Origin: an uncultured Pseudomonadales bacterium
Lineage (GTDB): Bacteria > Pseudomonadota > Gammaproteobacteria > Pseudomonadales > Pseudohongiellaceae
Direction: 5' to 3'
Assembly (NCBI GenBank): GCA_938091935.1
Contig: CALKNV010000001.1
Span: 1 to 64,000, forward strand
Length of the DNA: 64,000 nucleotides
The position numbers were made by a program, and so were the translations under genes. Below are positions 42,399 through 51,943 of the stretch, in pieces; the stretch's first letter is position 1; every line of letters starts with the position of its first letter. The notes beneath the pieces are model-generated. The model made no database searches. It was not told where the DNA came from and was given only the letters and a program-made list of their open reading frames with translations.

Positions 42399-42721
42399 CG
42401 TAGTTTACAAATTCAACTTGTTTGGTGGATTGTCCCATAGCCTGCCCCCAATAAATGCGGGCCGACCCAGCCAATTTTTGCTGCCATTGGCTCTTAAGAT
42501 CGGGCCCCTTGTGCAGGCAGTGCTGTAGAGAAGGAGGAATATAGGGTTGTTGCTTGGAATTTTCAAGGCAAGCCAGGCAGGCAAAAAAATCCCTGAAAAT
42601 CATAAGCCTGAGAAACATCTGTGTATCTGTTATGGGAGGCCAAAGCACTGTGTTTATGCTTGCCTCAACGGTATAATCGCCGCCTTAAGAGTTCTATCCT
42701 TGTCTTCAGCGGTATAGTCCA

Positions 42722-42910
42722 TTGCGCCAGAGATCCCCGAGCAAGAGTTCCACGAGCGAATCCAATCAAGCTCGGCAATGTTATCGACCCTACTTCCCAA
42801 TCCTGTGGTCGAGCCTGCTCGTAAGTGCCTGTTTATTGGCAAGTGGTTGCGGGCAGAAAGGTGGTTTGACGAGGCCGGAAACCGCCAACAGCAGCAGTTT
42901 TCAGCAATAG
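42722..42910 (+). CDS. lptM: LptM/YifL-like small lipoprotein
   Basis: TTG start; TM and lipobox LLASGCGQKGGLTRP; immediately upstream of lysA, the conserved location of this family. Confidence 0.75.
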   Translation: MRQRSPSKSSTSESNQARQCYRPYFPILWSSLLVSACLLASGCGQKGGLTRPETANSSSFQQ

Positions 42911-42946
42911 TCGCTAGCCAGCTACATCCTAATTTCGAGCTTCCTT

Positions 42947-44194
42947 ATGGATCATTTTAATTATCAAAGCAATGCGCTATACGCTGAAAACGTCTCAGTT
43001 CAGGCAATTGCAGAAACTCACGGCACCCCTTGCTTTATTTATTCCCGGGCTACCCTTGAGCGGCACCTGCGGGTGTACCAGGAAGCCATGGCGGATCTTC
43101 CCCACCTGATTTGTTTTGCGGTAAAAGCCAACTCAAACCTTGCCGTGCTCAACGTGTTAAGCAGGTTGGGAGCTGGATTTGATATTGTTTCTGGCGGGGA
43201 ACTGGAGCGGGTAATCGCGGCAGGTGGTGATCCTGGCAAGGTCATATTCTCGGGTCTGGGCAAGTCCACCGCAGAGATTGAGCAAGCGCTGCAAGCGGGT
43301 ATTCGCTGTTTTAATGTGGAGTCGGAAGCGGAACTAACCAGGATCAATGAAATTGCCCTGGCGCACGGTACCCAGGCGCCTGTCTCTATTCGCGTCAACC
43401 CCGACGTTGATGCAGGCACTCACCCCTACATTTCCACCGGCCTGAAGGAAAACAAGTTCGGCATCGCCAGTGAGTCTGCGCTCGACGTCTACCGGAGAGC
43501 CGCAGCTATGGAAGGGATATCAATCATGGGAATCGACTGCCATATTGGATCGCAGCTGACCAGTATAGACCCGTTCCTCGATGCCATAGACAGGCTGCTG
43601 CAGATGACCGACCAGCTAGCTGGCGAGGGCATTACCATCTCGCACTTCGATATGGGGGGTGGTCTCGGGGTCACTTATGGTGGTGAAGAGCCGCCTCACC
43701 CTTCGGAGCTGATTGCGGCTGTGAAGGGAAGATTCAGTGAGCGCAATATGACCCTCATGGTTGAGCCTGGCCGCTCAATTGCCGCCAATGCGGGCATTTT
43801 TGTGACCCGGGTAGAGTACCTCAAGTACAACGACCACAAGAATTTTGCCATCGTGGATGGGGCAATGAACGATCTCCTGCGGCCTGCTCTTTATGGTGCC
43901 TGGCAGGAAATCGTTCCCGTCTGCAGGCGCGCAGACTCGACTCTGGTCTACGATGTGGTGGGCCCGGTCTGCGAATCAGCTGACTTCCTTGGCAAAGACC
44001 GTGAACTGGCCCTGGCTGCCGGCGACCTGTTGGCGGTGCGCTCTGCCGGGGCCTATGGTTTCGTTATGAGCTCAAACTACAACACGCGCCCCCGCGCTGC
44101 GGAAGTTATGGTGGATGGCGACCAGCAATACCTGGTAAGGCAGAGAGAATCAGTACCCGCGCTATTCGAACTTGAAAGCTGCTTGCCGGACTAA
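42947..44194 (+). CDS. lysA: Diaminopimelate decarboxylase
   Basis: 415 aa; FAVKANSNLAVLNVLSRLGAGFDIVSGGEL; CHIGSQLTSIDPF; EPGRSIAANAGIFVTRVEYLK. Confidence 0.97.
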   Translation: MDHFNYQSNALYAENVSVQAIAETHGTPCFIYSRATLERHLRVYQEAMADLPHLICFAVKANSNLAVLNVLSRLGAGFDIVSGGELERVIAAGGDPGKVIFSGLGKSTAEIEQALQAGIRCFNVESEAELTRINEIALAHGTQAPVSIRVNPDVDAGTHPYISTGLKENKFGIASESALDVYRRAAAMEGISIMGIDCHIGSQLTSIDPFLDAIDRLLQMTDQLAGEGITISHFDMGGGLGVTYGGEEPPHPSELIAAVKGRFSERNMTLMVEPGRSIAANAGIFVTRVEYLKYNDHKNFAIVDGAMNDLLRPALYGAWQEIVPVCRRADSTLVYDVVGPVCESADFLGKDRELALAAGDLLAVRSAGAYGFVMSSNYNTRPRAAEVMVDGDQQYLVRQRESVPALFELESCLPD

Positions 44195-44210
44195 GTAGCG
44201 GATCCTCGCA

Positions 44211-45059
44211 ATGACACTACTTTTCACAAAGATGCATGGATTGGGGAACGACTTCGCTGTAGTTGATGCAGTCACCAACCCCGTGAAGCTCACACCAGAT
44301 CAGATCAGGGAGCTGGCCGACCGCCATTTTGGCATTGGCTTCGATCAATTGCTGTTGGTAGAGCCGCCGAGCCAACCCGACGTGGATTTTAACTATCGCA
44401 TCTTTAACGTGGATGGCGGCGAAGCAGAGCACTGTGGCAACGGTGCGCGCTGTTTCGCCCGGTTCGTCTGGGATAAGGGACTGAGCAGTAATAATCCACT
44501 GACGGTGAAGACCCAGAATCGCATCCTGTCTCTGCGGCTCGACGACAGTGGTAATGTCACCGTGGACATGGAGAAACCGATACTGGAGCCCGCTGAACTG
44601 CCCTTTCGCACCGAAGCGATGCAAACGAGCTATCGGCGCACGCTAACGCTGGCCGGCACAGCGACCGCTATCGAGTTCGGTGCAGTCTCCATGGGCAACC
44701 CACATGCGGTAATTATTGTTGAAGACCTGGATAAGACTGCCGTAAAAGATATAGGGGAAGCACTTCAACAGCACCCCGACTTTCCCGAAAGTGTGAACGT
44801 CGGATTCATGCAAATCCTCAGCCGTGACCATATTCGCCTGCGCGTATTTGAAAGAGGCGCGGGCGAAACCATGGCCTGTGGAACGGGCGCTTGCGCAGCC
44901 ACGGTGAGCGGTTGCCTGCGAGGTCTGTTAGGTGATACCGTCAGAGTGGACTTGAGGGGCGGTAACCTGCAGATAAACTGGGCTTTTTCAGAGTCCAGAG
45001 AATCATCTGTTTTTATGACGGGGCCGGCGACGACCGTCTATGAAGGGACTATCGAGTAG
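44211..45059 (+). CDS. dapF: Diaminopimelate epimerase
   Basis: 282 aa; FTKMHGLGNDFAVVDAVT; GGEAEHCGNGARCFARF; ETMACGTGACAA. Confidence 0.98.
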   Translation: MTLLFTKMHGLGNDFAVVDAVTNPVKLTPDQIRELADRHFGIGFDQLLLVEPPSQPDVDFNYRIFNVDGGEAEHCGNGARCFARFVWDKGLSSNNPLTVKTQNRILSLRLDDSGNVTVDMEKPILEPAELPFRTEAMQTSYRRTLTLAGTATAIEFGAVSMGNPHAVIIVEDLDKTAVKDIGEALQQHPDFPESVNVGFMQILSRDHIRLRVFERGAGETMACGTGACAATVSGCLRGLLGDTVRVDLRGGNLQINWAFSESRESSVFMTGPATTVYEGTIE

Positions 45060-45160
45060 GGAATACCAGGTAGAGAACTACCAAGTACCAAACGATCAAG
45101 TAAGGACCTCTTGAGCAGGTTTTTTGCAAGAGGATCAATTGAGTGAAGGATACCTGAGCC

Positions 45161-45889
45161 ATGAGCAACGAAGCTTCTGCCGCTGAACAACTGGATAACA
45201 GCGAAGCTGAAATACTGAGTGAAGAACAAGTCGCGGAGTATCTGCGCAATCATCCAGAGTTCTTTCTTGCTCAGGACGACGTTCTGGCAGACCTCACGCT
45301 ACCACACGAAAGCGGTAAGGCGATCTCATTACTGGAACGCCAGGTCACTATCCTCAGGGAACGCGGCATTGAAGCCAGACAGAAATTGAACAATCTGCTG
45401 GAGAATGCACGTAACAACGATCAGTTGTTTGATACTACCCGTAACCTTGTACTTGCTCTTTTACGCGCGCAAAACATCACCGAGATTGCTGAAGTCGCGC
45501 AGGATCAACTGGCCACTCACGTCAATATTGATGCCTGTGAAGTGATTCTGGTGGATCGCGCTGATCTGGAGGTCGCGCCTTCGATTCACGTCCAGAGCCT
45601 GGACAGCCTCAAACAGGATTTTGAAGATGTATTCCGGCTCAAGCGCACACACTGTGGAGCACTTGATGAGGACCAGATTGCGCAGTTGTTTCAATCGGCT
45701 GGTAAATCAATCCGCTCCACTGCCTTGTGCCCGGTAATCAACAATAGCGAAGTGCTCGCCATGCTGGCACTTGGCAACAAGACTGAGAACTACTTCAACA
45801 TTAATCTGGACACTCTTTTCCTCGACTTTATCGGCCACGTGGTTGGCGCCGTGCTGGACAAGCAGCTTCTGCTCGAGAAAGCCTCTTGA
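45161..45889 (+). CDS. DUF484 family protein
   Basis: 242 aa; VAEYLRNHPEFFLAQDDVLADLTLPHESGKAISLLERQVTILRER. Confidence 0.95.
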   Translation: MSNEASAAEQLDNSEAEILSEEQVAEYLRNHPEFFLAQDDVLADLTLPHESGKAISLLERQVTILRERGIEARQKLNNLLENARNNDQLFDTTRNLVLALLRAQNITEIAEVAQDQLATHVNIDACEVILVDRADLEVAPSIHVQSLDSLKQDFEDVFRLKRTHCGALDEDQIAQLFQSAGKSIRSTALCPVINNSEVLAMLALGNKTENYFNINLDTLFLDFIGHVVGAVLDKQLLLEKAS

Positions 45890-45898
45890 GGCAGTAGC

Positions 45899-48800
45899 AT
45901 GTCAGGCGGTCAAGACCCTACTGCGGGCACCAGTAAACTTGTCTCTGTCATTTGCCGAACGGTTGGCAGAGCAACCCTCACCAAAGCCCTGGCATCTATA
46001 GCAGATCAAACCCATCGCGATATTGAAGTCGTCCTGGTTAACGCGTCTTGCGTTGCCCTTGACTCGATGTTGCCCCCGGCCTATCCATTTCCGATCACAC
46101 TGATTGGCGGCGAAACTAAATTAGGGCGTGCCGACGCCGCCAATGCTGGCCTGGATGCCAGCTCCGGTGACTACCTGCTTTTCCTTGATGACGACGACTG
46201 GATCGCGTCGACACATATCACCAGTTTGTTGAGCACCCTTGAAGCAAACCCGCAGGTTGGAGCGGCTTACAGTTCTACAAGCAAGGTAAGTGCCAACGGC
46301 GAGCCTGCAGGTATTGATTTCGACCAAGACTTCGACCCAATCCTGTTAATGCGGGATAACTTCATCCCCATTCATTCCGTCCTGTTTAGAAAATCTTTGC
46401 TGGCTCACCACTGCCGCTTCGATACTGAACTGGAAGTATATGAAGACTGGGATTTCTGGATCCAGCTTTCTCAACATACTCGTTTCCTTCATGTGGATTC
46501 ATTTACTGCCTTCTACAGAGAGGGAGGTGACTCCGAAACTGATGCCAATAACATCGAAGACCGTTTCAGTATGGACAATATCCTCGGAATTTCACGGGCC
46601 CGGGTTTATGAAAAATGGAAAAACTCATGGAGTGGTGAACAGATTAGCGCCTTGATCGAGAATAGTCTCGCTGATGATGCTATCCGCTCACTCCATGCAG
46701 ACATTGCAAGGAAAAACGCAGAGCTGGATCGAGTAGCGGCGCGCCTGGAGAAAACCGCCTCTGACTATGAGCTTATTCAGTCGGACTACAAGGATATACA
46801 AACAGAATATGAGCTTATCCAATCGAACTACAAACTTATCGAGTCAGCCTATCAGACTACAAAACAGCAGCTCGAGGGAACCCAGACCGAACTTGCGGCA
46901 GTCAGCGAAATTGCGGGTCAGCGGGAAAGTGAGTTGCGTAATTTGCGAAAGCGCATGCGGGAACAGCAGAATCACATCAAGCAGGTAGAACATGCCCACT
47001 CGCTCATTGAAAACAGTCTGTTCTGGCGCGCCACTTATCCGCTGCGTAAGCTTAGGGATTTACTCAGGCCAGCTGCGCCTTCCCAACCGATAGCAAGCCC
47101 TGATGCTGCCGCCGAACCGCCTGAGACATTAGGGCATGCGGATATAGACTTTAAGGCGGCCTACTCCCGGCAGGCTTTGCAACATTTCGCCGACTTTCTA
47201 AAGAAAGGGATCCCATTAACGCTCCCCAGCAGCGAATCGCCAAAAAAAGTCAGTATCGTGCTGGTGTTTTACAACCAGGCCCACCTCAGTCTCCTCTGCC
47301 TGCAATCGATCGTCAAACATGCGGATAACGTTGAAGTGATCATCGTAGACAACAACTCTACGGATGAAACCAATCAACTGCTGGACCTGATCGAAGGTGC
47401 CGCCATTATTCGCAACGACGAAAACCACGGCTTCGTGAAGGCGGTCAATCAGGCCATAAATGTGGCCAATGGCGAAATGATTCTGCTGCTCAACAATGAT
47501 GCCAGCCTAGAGAAAGATGCTATCACCATCGCCAGCGCCACCCTGGATAGTGCCGATGATATCGGCGCCGTCGGCGGCAAGATCCTCTTGCTAGACGGCA
47601 GTCTGCAAGAGGCTGGCAGCCTGATCTGGCGCGATGGTTCCTGTCTTGGCTATGGTCGCGGAGATGATCCGAATAAACCAGAATATATGTTCCGCCGTGA
47701 CGTGGACTACTGTTCCGGTGCCTTCCTGTTATTTAGCAAACGGGACTTTGACGCGCTGGGCGGATTCGACGAAGACTTCGCACCGGCTTACTATGAAGAA
47801 TCTGACTTTTGCGTGCGGCTGAGAAAGGCGGGGAAACGCATAGTCTATGAACCGCGTGCGGTGATCACGCATTTTGAATTTGCCAGCACCGGCGGCATGA
47901 ATAAGGCAAGTGAATTACAGCAGGAACATCGCAAGCTTTTCTGTGAAAAGCATGAGGAGTTTCTTGCTCATCTTTTTGATAATCAACAGCACAGTCAACT
48001 TGAGGCAAGATCTCCCGCTGGTGTCGAAACTGTGCTGATGATTGATGATCGGGTGCCCTACCCCAGCATGGGATCAGGATATCCACGTAGTTGCCATATT
48101 GTCCACGAACTGGTGGCAAGGCCCATGCGCGTCACCTTCTATCCCCTACAATTTCCCCATGATGATTGGCTGGATATTTACACCGAGATTGGCGTCGATG
48201 TGGAGGTCATGTTGGATCATGGTCGTGAACGGCTACAGGAATTCCTGGAAGAGCGCGCTGGGTTCTTCGACTACATCCTGATCAGTCGTGACCACAACAT
48301 GGAATTCTTCAATACGGCCGCCATCCTTGAGCCGGCCATTGCGAAGCAAGCCCAGGTCATCTATGACGCCGAGGCCCTGATCGCGCCGAGAGAAATTATG
48401 CAGCGGCGATTGCGGGGAGAAGACGTGTCAGAAACCGAATTGAACCGCGCCGTCAAAGAAGAGATACAAAAGGCGAGACTCGCTGACGCGGTAATCGCCG
48501 TCTCAGAGGCTGAGGCGGATTCCTTTCGACGTATCGGTAATAAACAAACTGTGGTCGCGGGTCATGCTATTTCTGCTCGACGCGGTGACAAGAGTTTTGA
48601 AAAACGCCGTGACATGCTTTTTGTTGGTGCCCTGCGCGAAGATGAGTCACCCAATGTTGATTCACTCCTGTGGTTTATAGAAAATTCTCTGCCTGCGATT
48701 GTTGCCACCGAGCCTGACGTAAGGCTCATCGTGGTCGGCGAGAATACGGCGCCTGCACTTGAGTCGATCAAGCAAGACAATGTCGTATTCATGGGTAGGC

Positions 48801-49138
48801 AAGCAAGTATTGAAGAGTTCTACGATAGCTGCAGAGTGTTTATTGCACCCACTCGCTTTGCCGCAGGGATTCCCCACAAGGTGCACGAAGCCGCGGCTAA
48901 CGGCATTCCTTCGGTGGTCACACCCTTGCTCGCCGGTCAATTGAACTGGCATGATGAAACCGAATTGCTGGTGGCGGAAAGCGGTGACAAATTTGCCAGG
49001 CAGTGTTTGCGCCTGTACCAGGATGAAAGCCTTTGGCAGGCAGTTCAGGATGGTGGTTCGGCAGCAGTCGCGAGGGATTGTTCAGAGCAGGGCTTTCGAG
49101 ATTCGCTGTATACCCTGTTCGATAAACAGGCAAGCTAA
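45899..49138 (+). CDS. Multidomain glycosyltransferase (GT2 - coiled coil - GT2 - GT4/GT1-like)
   Basis: 1079 aa; GT-A LFLDDDDWIASTHI; second GT-A VSIVLVFYNQAHLSLLCLQSIVKHADNVEVIIVDNNSTDET...LLLNNDASLEKD; C-terminal GT-B half FIAPTRFAAGIPHKVHEAAANGIPSVVT. Confidence 0.92.
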   Translation: MSGGQDPTAGTSKLVSVICRTVGRATLTKALASIADQTHRDIEVVLVNASCVALDSMLPPAYPFPITLIGGETKLGRADAANAGLDASSGDYLLFLDDDDWIASTHITSLLSTLEANPQVGAAYSSTSKVSANGEPAGIDFDQDFDPILLMRDNFIPIHSVLFRKSLLAHHCRFDTELEVYEDWDFWIQLSQHTRFLHVDSFTAFYREGGDSETDANNIEDRFSMDNILGISRARVYEKWKNSWSGEQISALIENSLADDAIRSLHADIARKNAELDRVAARLEKTASDYELIQSDYKDIQTEYELIQSNYKLIESAYQTTKQQLEGTQTELAAVSEIAGQRESELRNLRKRMREQQNHIKQVEHAHSLIENSLFWRATYPLRKLRDLLRPAAPSQPIASPDAAAEPPETLGHADIDFKAAYSRQALQHFADFLKKGIPLTLPSSESPKKVSIVLVFYNQAHLSLLCLQSIVKHADNVEVIIVDNNSTDETNQLLDLIEGAAIIRNDENHGFVKAVNQAINVANGEMILLLNNDASLEKDAITIASATLDSADDIGAVGGKILLLDGSLQEAGSLIWRDGSCLGYGRGDDPNKPEYMFRRDVDYCSGAFLLFSKRDFDALGGFDEDFAPAYYEESDFCVRLRKAGKRIVYEPRAVITHFEFASTGGMNKASELQQEHRKLFCEKHEEFLAHLFDNQQHSQLEARSPAGVETVLMIDDRVPYPSMGSGYPRSCHIVHELVARPMRVTFYPLQFPHDDWLDIYTEIGVDVEVMLDHGRERLQEFLEERAGFFDYILISRDHNMEFFNTAAILEPAIAKQAQVIYDAEALIAPREIMQRRLRGEDVSETELNRAVKEEIQKARLADAVIAVSEAEADSFRRIGNKQTVVAGHAISARRGDKSFEKRRDMLFVGALREDESPNVDSLLWFIENSLPAIVATEPDVRLIVVGENTAPALESIKQDNVVFMGRQASIEEFYDSCRVFIAPTRFAAGIPHKVHEAAANGIPSVVTPLLAGQLNWHDETELLVAESGDKFARQCLRLYQDESLWQAVQDGGSAAVARDCSEQGFRDSLYTLFDKQAS
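46763..46867 (+). repeat. Five degenerate 21-bp (7-aa) tandem repeats inside the glycosyltransferase gene
   Basis: DYELIQS-DYKDIQT-EYELIQS-NYKLIES-AYQTTKQ. Confidence 0.9.
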
Positions 49139-49306
49139 GGGCCAACCCCAAACTATCAGGCTTAGACCTGCAATCCTTATCTCTTCTTCAGTTTTCTAGT
49201 TGCTGTTCTATGCTGCTCTTTTGACGAGCGACTTGCTTCGCCCGGGGATTACGCGCGCAAAGCCTAGTTATAAACTTGAGTTTACAGACTTCACTTGCTG
49301 CCTGAA

Positions 49307-50242
49307 CTAAAAGCTGCGAACGAGACGAAACAATAGGTTCTGCAGCAAACCGAATCGCAGACCCAGAAAACCGGCAAGGAGCAGACCCATGCGTTGACGC
49401 GTGCTTAACGCGCCGCCATAGACTGCCCTGATAGCTCTGGCCTGCACTGCGACATCTGACAGATGGGGATTAACCTCATAGGCTTTAATCTTGGCCCATA
49501 GACCTCCGGCCACCGTTTGCGCTGGCTTAAATTGCTGGGCACCGATAGCGTTTGCATCATGTTGACGATAGCGCACCAGGGGCTGGTCGATGAATTCACG
49601 GGCACCGAATGCGGCGGCGGTTACCGCAAGCCACCAGTCATGCATGATGGCATCGGTCGGCATGGGCAAGGCTTTATTAGCCAGCTCTTCGTTGATGACA
49701 GCGGTGCAACCCGTTACCAGGTTGCTGAGCGCGAGATTAACCAGATTGCCTCGGTCTATCTTCAATCCCTGGTAAGCAATAAATGATTCCGCTATACATT
49801 TGCCGTGCCGGTCTATTACTTCAAGGTCGCTGTGTACCAGGGCTGGTACTAGCGAACTCTCGCGCCGCTCGATCTGCAGCAAGCGTTGAAATTCATACTC
49901 AACCTTTTGTGGAACCCAGATATCGTCCTGATCAGCAAACATCATATAGGCTCTGTCCAGCCCCAGCGCCTGCTTGTTTTCCAGAACGTACTGCATCAAG
50001 CACGCGAAACTGCCTTTCGCTCCCAGGTTCTGATCATCCGAGGGCAATAGACAAAACCTTTCGAGATAGTTTTTTTCGTATCGCGCCAGAATAGCCATGG
50101 TCTCATCGCTTGAGCCATCGTCGCGGACGACAATCACAATATCTTTCACGCTTTGATCCAGGATGGAATCCAGCTGCTCACTGAGAAATTCTCCACCATT
50201 GTAGGTGGAGAGCAAGATCGCGAGACGAGGAAGAGATGCCAT
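49307..50242 (-). CDS. Family 2 glycosyltransferase
   Basis: 311 aa; LAILLSTYNGGEFLSEQLDSILDQSVKDIVIVVRDDGSSDET; MFADQDDIW. Confidence 0.93.
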   Translation of the reverse strand: MASLPRLAILLSTYNGGEFLSEQLDSILDQSVKDIVIVVRDDGSSDETMAILARYEKNYLERFCLLPSDDQNLGAKGSFACLMQYVLENKQALGLDRAYMMFADQDDIWVPQKVEYEFQRLLQIERRESSLVPALVHSDLEVIDRHGKCIAESFIAYQGLKIDRGNLVNLALSNLVTGCTAVINEELANKALPMPTDAIMHDWWLAVTAAAFGAREFIDQPLVRYRQHDANAIGAQQFKPAQTVAGGLWAKIKAYEVNPHLSDVAVQARAIRAVYGGALSTRQRMGLLLAGFLGLRFGLLQNLLFRLVRSF

Positions 50243-50247
50243 AGTAA

Positions 50248-51165
50248 TTAGCTCAGCGATTTGGCATCGCGTATTCCAGAACGAATGTTCTGCCAGTACT
50301 GCCGCCGATCATGAGAAGAAACCAATAGCCACGCCGCCTTGACCAGAAAACGGGCCCGATCACGCAACTTCCAACCCGCTGGAGAATACTTCATGCCATA
50401 AAGGTGGGTGCGATTTCTACTGGAATAGTAAGTCCGCGCGGGGTTGTGTTGCGCCATAATCCCAGCCCGTACCAGCGGATTCTGGCTGCGTTCGCCGATG
50501 GCGTGATAGAGCACTGCCGAGTCGGTGCCGATGAGATCAAAGCCAAGCGACTTGGCACGAAAACACCATTCCAGATCCACATTGTCGATAAAGTAGCTTT
50601 CTTTCATATCCCCGATTGCTGCAACATGCTTGAGCACCAGCAGAGTCCCCGAGGTAATCAGAAAGTCTGCCATGAAATGGGTAGAAGATCCCTTGAACCC
50701 GCGATCGGAGCGCAGCATCAATCGATTAAAGAGTTTGAAAGGAGTCTGGCGCATGGTTTGCGGATTGATAATCCTGGGGCCAACCGCAGCAACACCCTTG
50801 TCACTTTGTGACTCCGCTGATCTGTAGCCCTCGATCATACGCTCCACAAACAGGTCGCAGAGGCTACTGTCCTGGTCAAACAGGAAGACATAATCACAAC
50901 CCGACTCCCGAGCTGCCTGAATACCGATATTCAGTGCCCTGGCCAGGCCCTGGTTTTCGCCCAGCTTGCGCAGCTCAAGGCAGCGTTCATACACTTCAAT
51001 GGATTCCGCCAGCGCATCAATTTCCGGCGTGCCGTTGTCGATGACGAGGAAGTTGGTTTCCTTGTTGAGTTGGCCTAGCAGCTTGAGCAAAGCGGTAATG
51101 TCCGGATTGTAGGTCACTACAACCGCCAGGCAATTGTTATCAGCTGCCTCCACCGCTTCGGTCAT
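50248..51165 (-). CDS. Family 2 glycosyltransferase (rhamnosyltransferase-like)
   Basis: 305 aa; VVVTYNPDITALLKLLGQL; LARALNIGIQAARESGCDYVFLFDQDS; YFIDNVDLEWCFRAKSLGFDLIG. Confidence 0.93.
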   Translation of the reverse strand: MTEAVEAADNNCLAVVVTYNPDITALLKLLGQLNKETNFLVIDNGTPEIDALAESIEVYERCLELRKLGENQGLARALNIGIQAARESGCDYVFLFDQDSSLCDLFVERMIEGYRSAESQSDKGVAAVGPRIINPQTMRQTPFKLFNRLMLRSDRGFKGSSTHFMADFLITSGTLLVLKHVAAIGDMKESYFIDNVDLEWCFRAKSLGFDLIGTDSAVLYHAIGERSQNPLVRAGIMAQHNPARTYYSSRNRTHLYGMKYSPAGWKLRDRARFLVKAAWLLVSSHDRRQYWQNIRSGIRDAKSLS

Positions 51166-51830
51166 AGCGTGGCAATCTCCACCGGCTCCGCGGAATCGAC
51201 TGACTCCTTAGATTGTTTCGGCTCCACTATTTTTCCGGGTACTTCAGGGGACATGGTGAGCGCCTCAGGCCTGAACCTAGCGAGACCGAGAAAGTAACAG
51301 ATCGACAGTATGCCAATGCCAAGCCCTACGACGACGCCTGCGTCCAATATGCCACGCCAGGGTTGTGCCAGTGTCCGAGCAAGAAAGATGAAGCAAATAA
51401 TCATCAGGGTCAGGCCGATAGACAGCAGCTGGCGCTTGCGGGTTGCGTGTATATAGCCCATGCAAAACAGCGGTGCCAACAGGATATGCAAAGGCTTTGG
51501 GTTGTTCTTCAGAAAAGAAGCACGCACAACGACTCTGGGAGCAAACCCTTTATGGAAGCCCTTATAGCCCTCCGCGTAGGCCATATAGACAACACTGAAA
51601 ACCAGCGCCAACCAATGCAGCGCACTCAGCTCAATCTCTGCCAACTCAAATGCCATGGGTGCCAGTCGATACAATGCAAAACAGAGCAGCAACAGCACGC
51701 CGACAATGCCCCAGATAAACCCCAGTGATTTCAAAGAAAAATCCCGCCCGTGAGAAATACAGCTATTATAAACCGATTCCCCGGTATCTCGGAAAATACC
51801 TGAGCGGCTCACCGTCGCCATCCTGGGCAA
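51162..51830 (-). CDS. Uncharacterised integral membrane protein
   Basis: 222 aa ORF; about four predicted TM segments; 4-bp overlap with the glycosyltransferase gene; start uncertain. Confidence 0.7.
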   Translation of the reverse strand: MPRMATVSRSGIFRDTGESVYNSCISHGRDFSLKSLGFIWGIVGVLLLLCFALYRLAPMAFELAEIELSALHWLALVFSVVYMAYAEGYKGFHKGFAPRVVVRASFLKNNPKPLHILLAPLFCMGYIHATRKRQLLSIGLTLMIICFIFLARTLAQPWRGILDAGVVVGLGIGILSICYFLGLARFRPEALTMSPEVPGKIVEPKQSKESVDSAEPVEIATL

Positions 51831-51943
51831 AGTGGGATATTATCTGCCGGTGAAAAACAGCCTCCGTCGCTGTATTCCCCCGCACTAGCGCAAAACCAAC
51901 TATTCAGCACTACATCCCGTGCCCAAAGCAGCAGAGAGAAGCT

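Noticed and set aside
42391-42648. 85-aa minus ORF upstream of the Gld-like ATPase
   Set aside because: Overlaps the ATPase start and has no family-like features; probably intergenic.
45107-45133. CCTCTTG...CAAGAGG hairpin between dapF and DUF484 as terminator
   Set aside because: Only a 7-bp stem with the T run in the loop rather than after the stem; not terminator-like.
46763-46867. 21-bp repeats as a CRISPR or regulatory array
   Set aside because: Units are adjacent without spacers, in frame, and encode a coiled-coil heptad inside a large gene.
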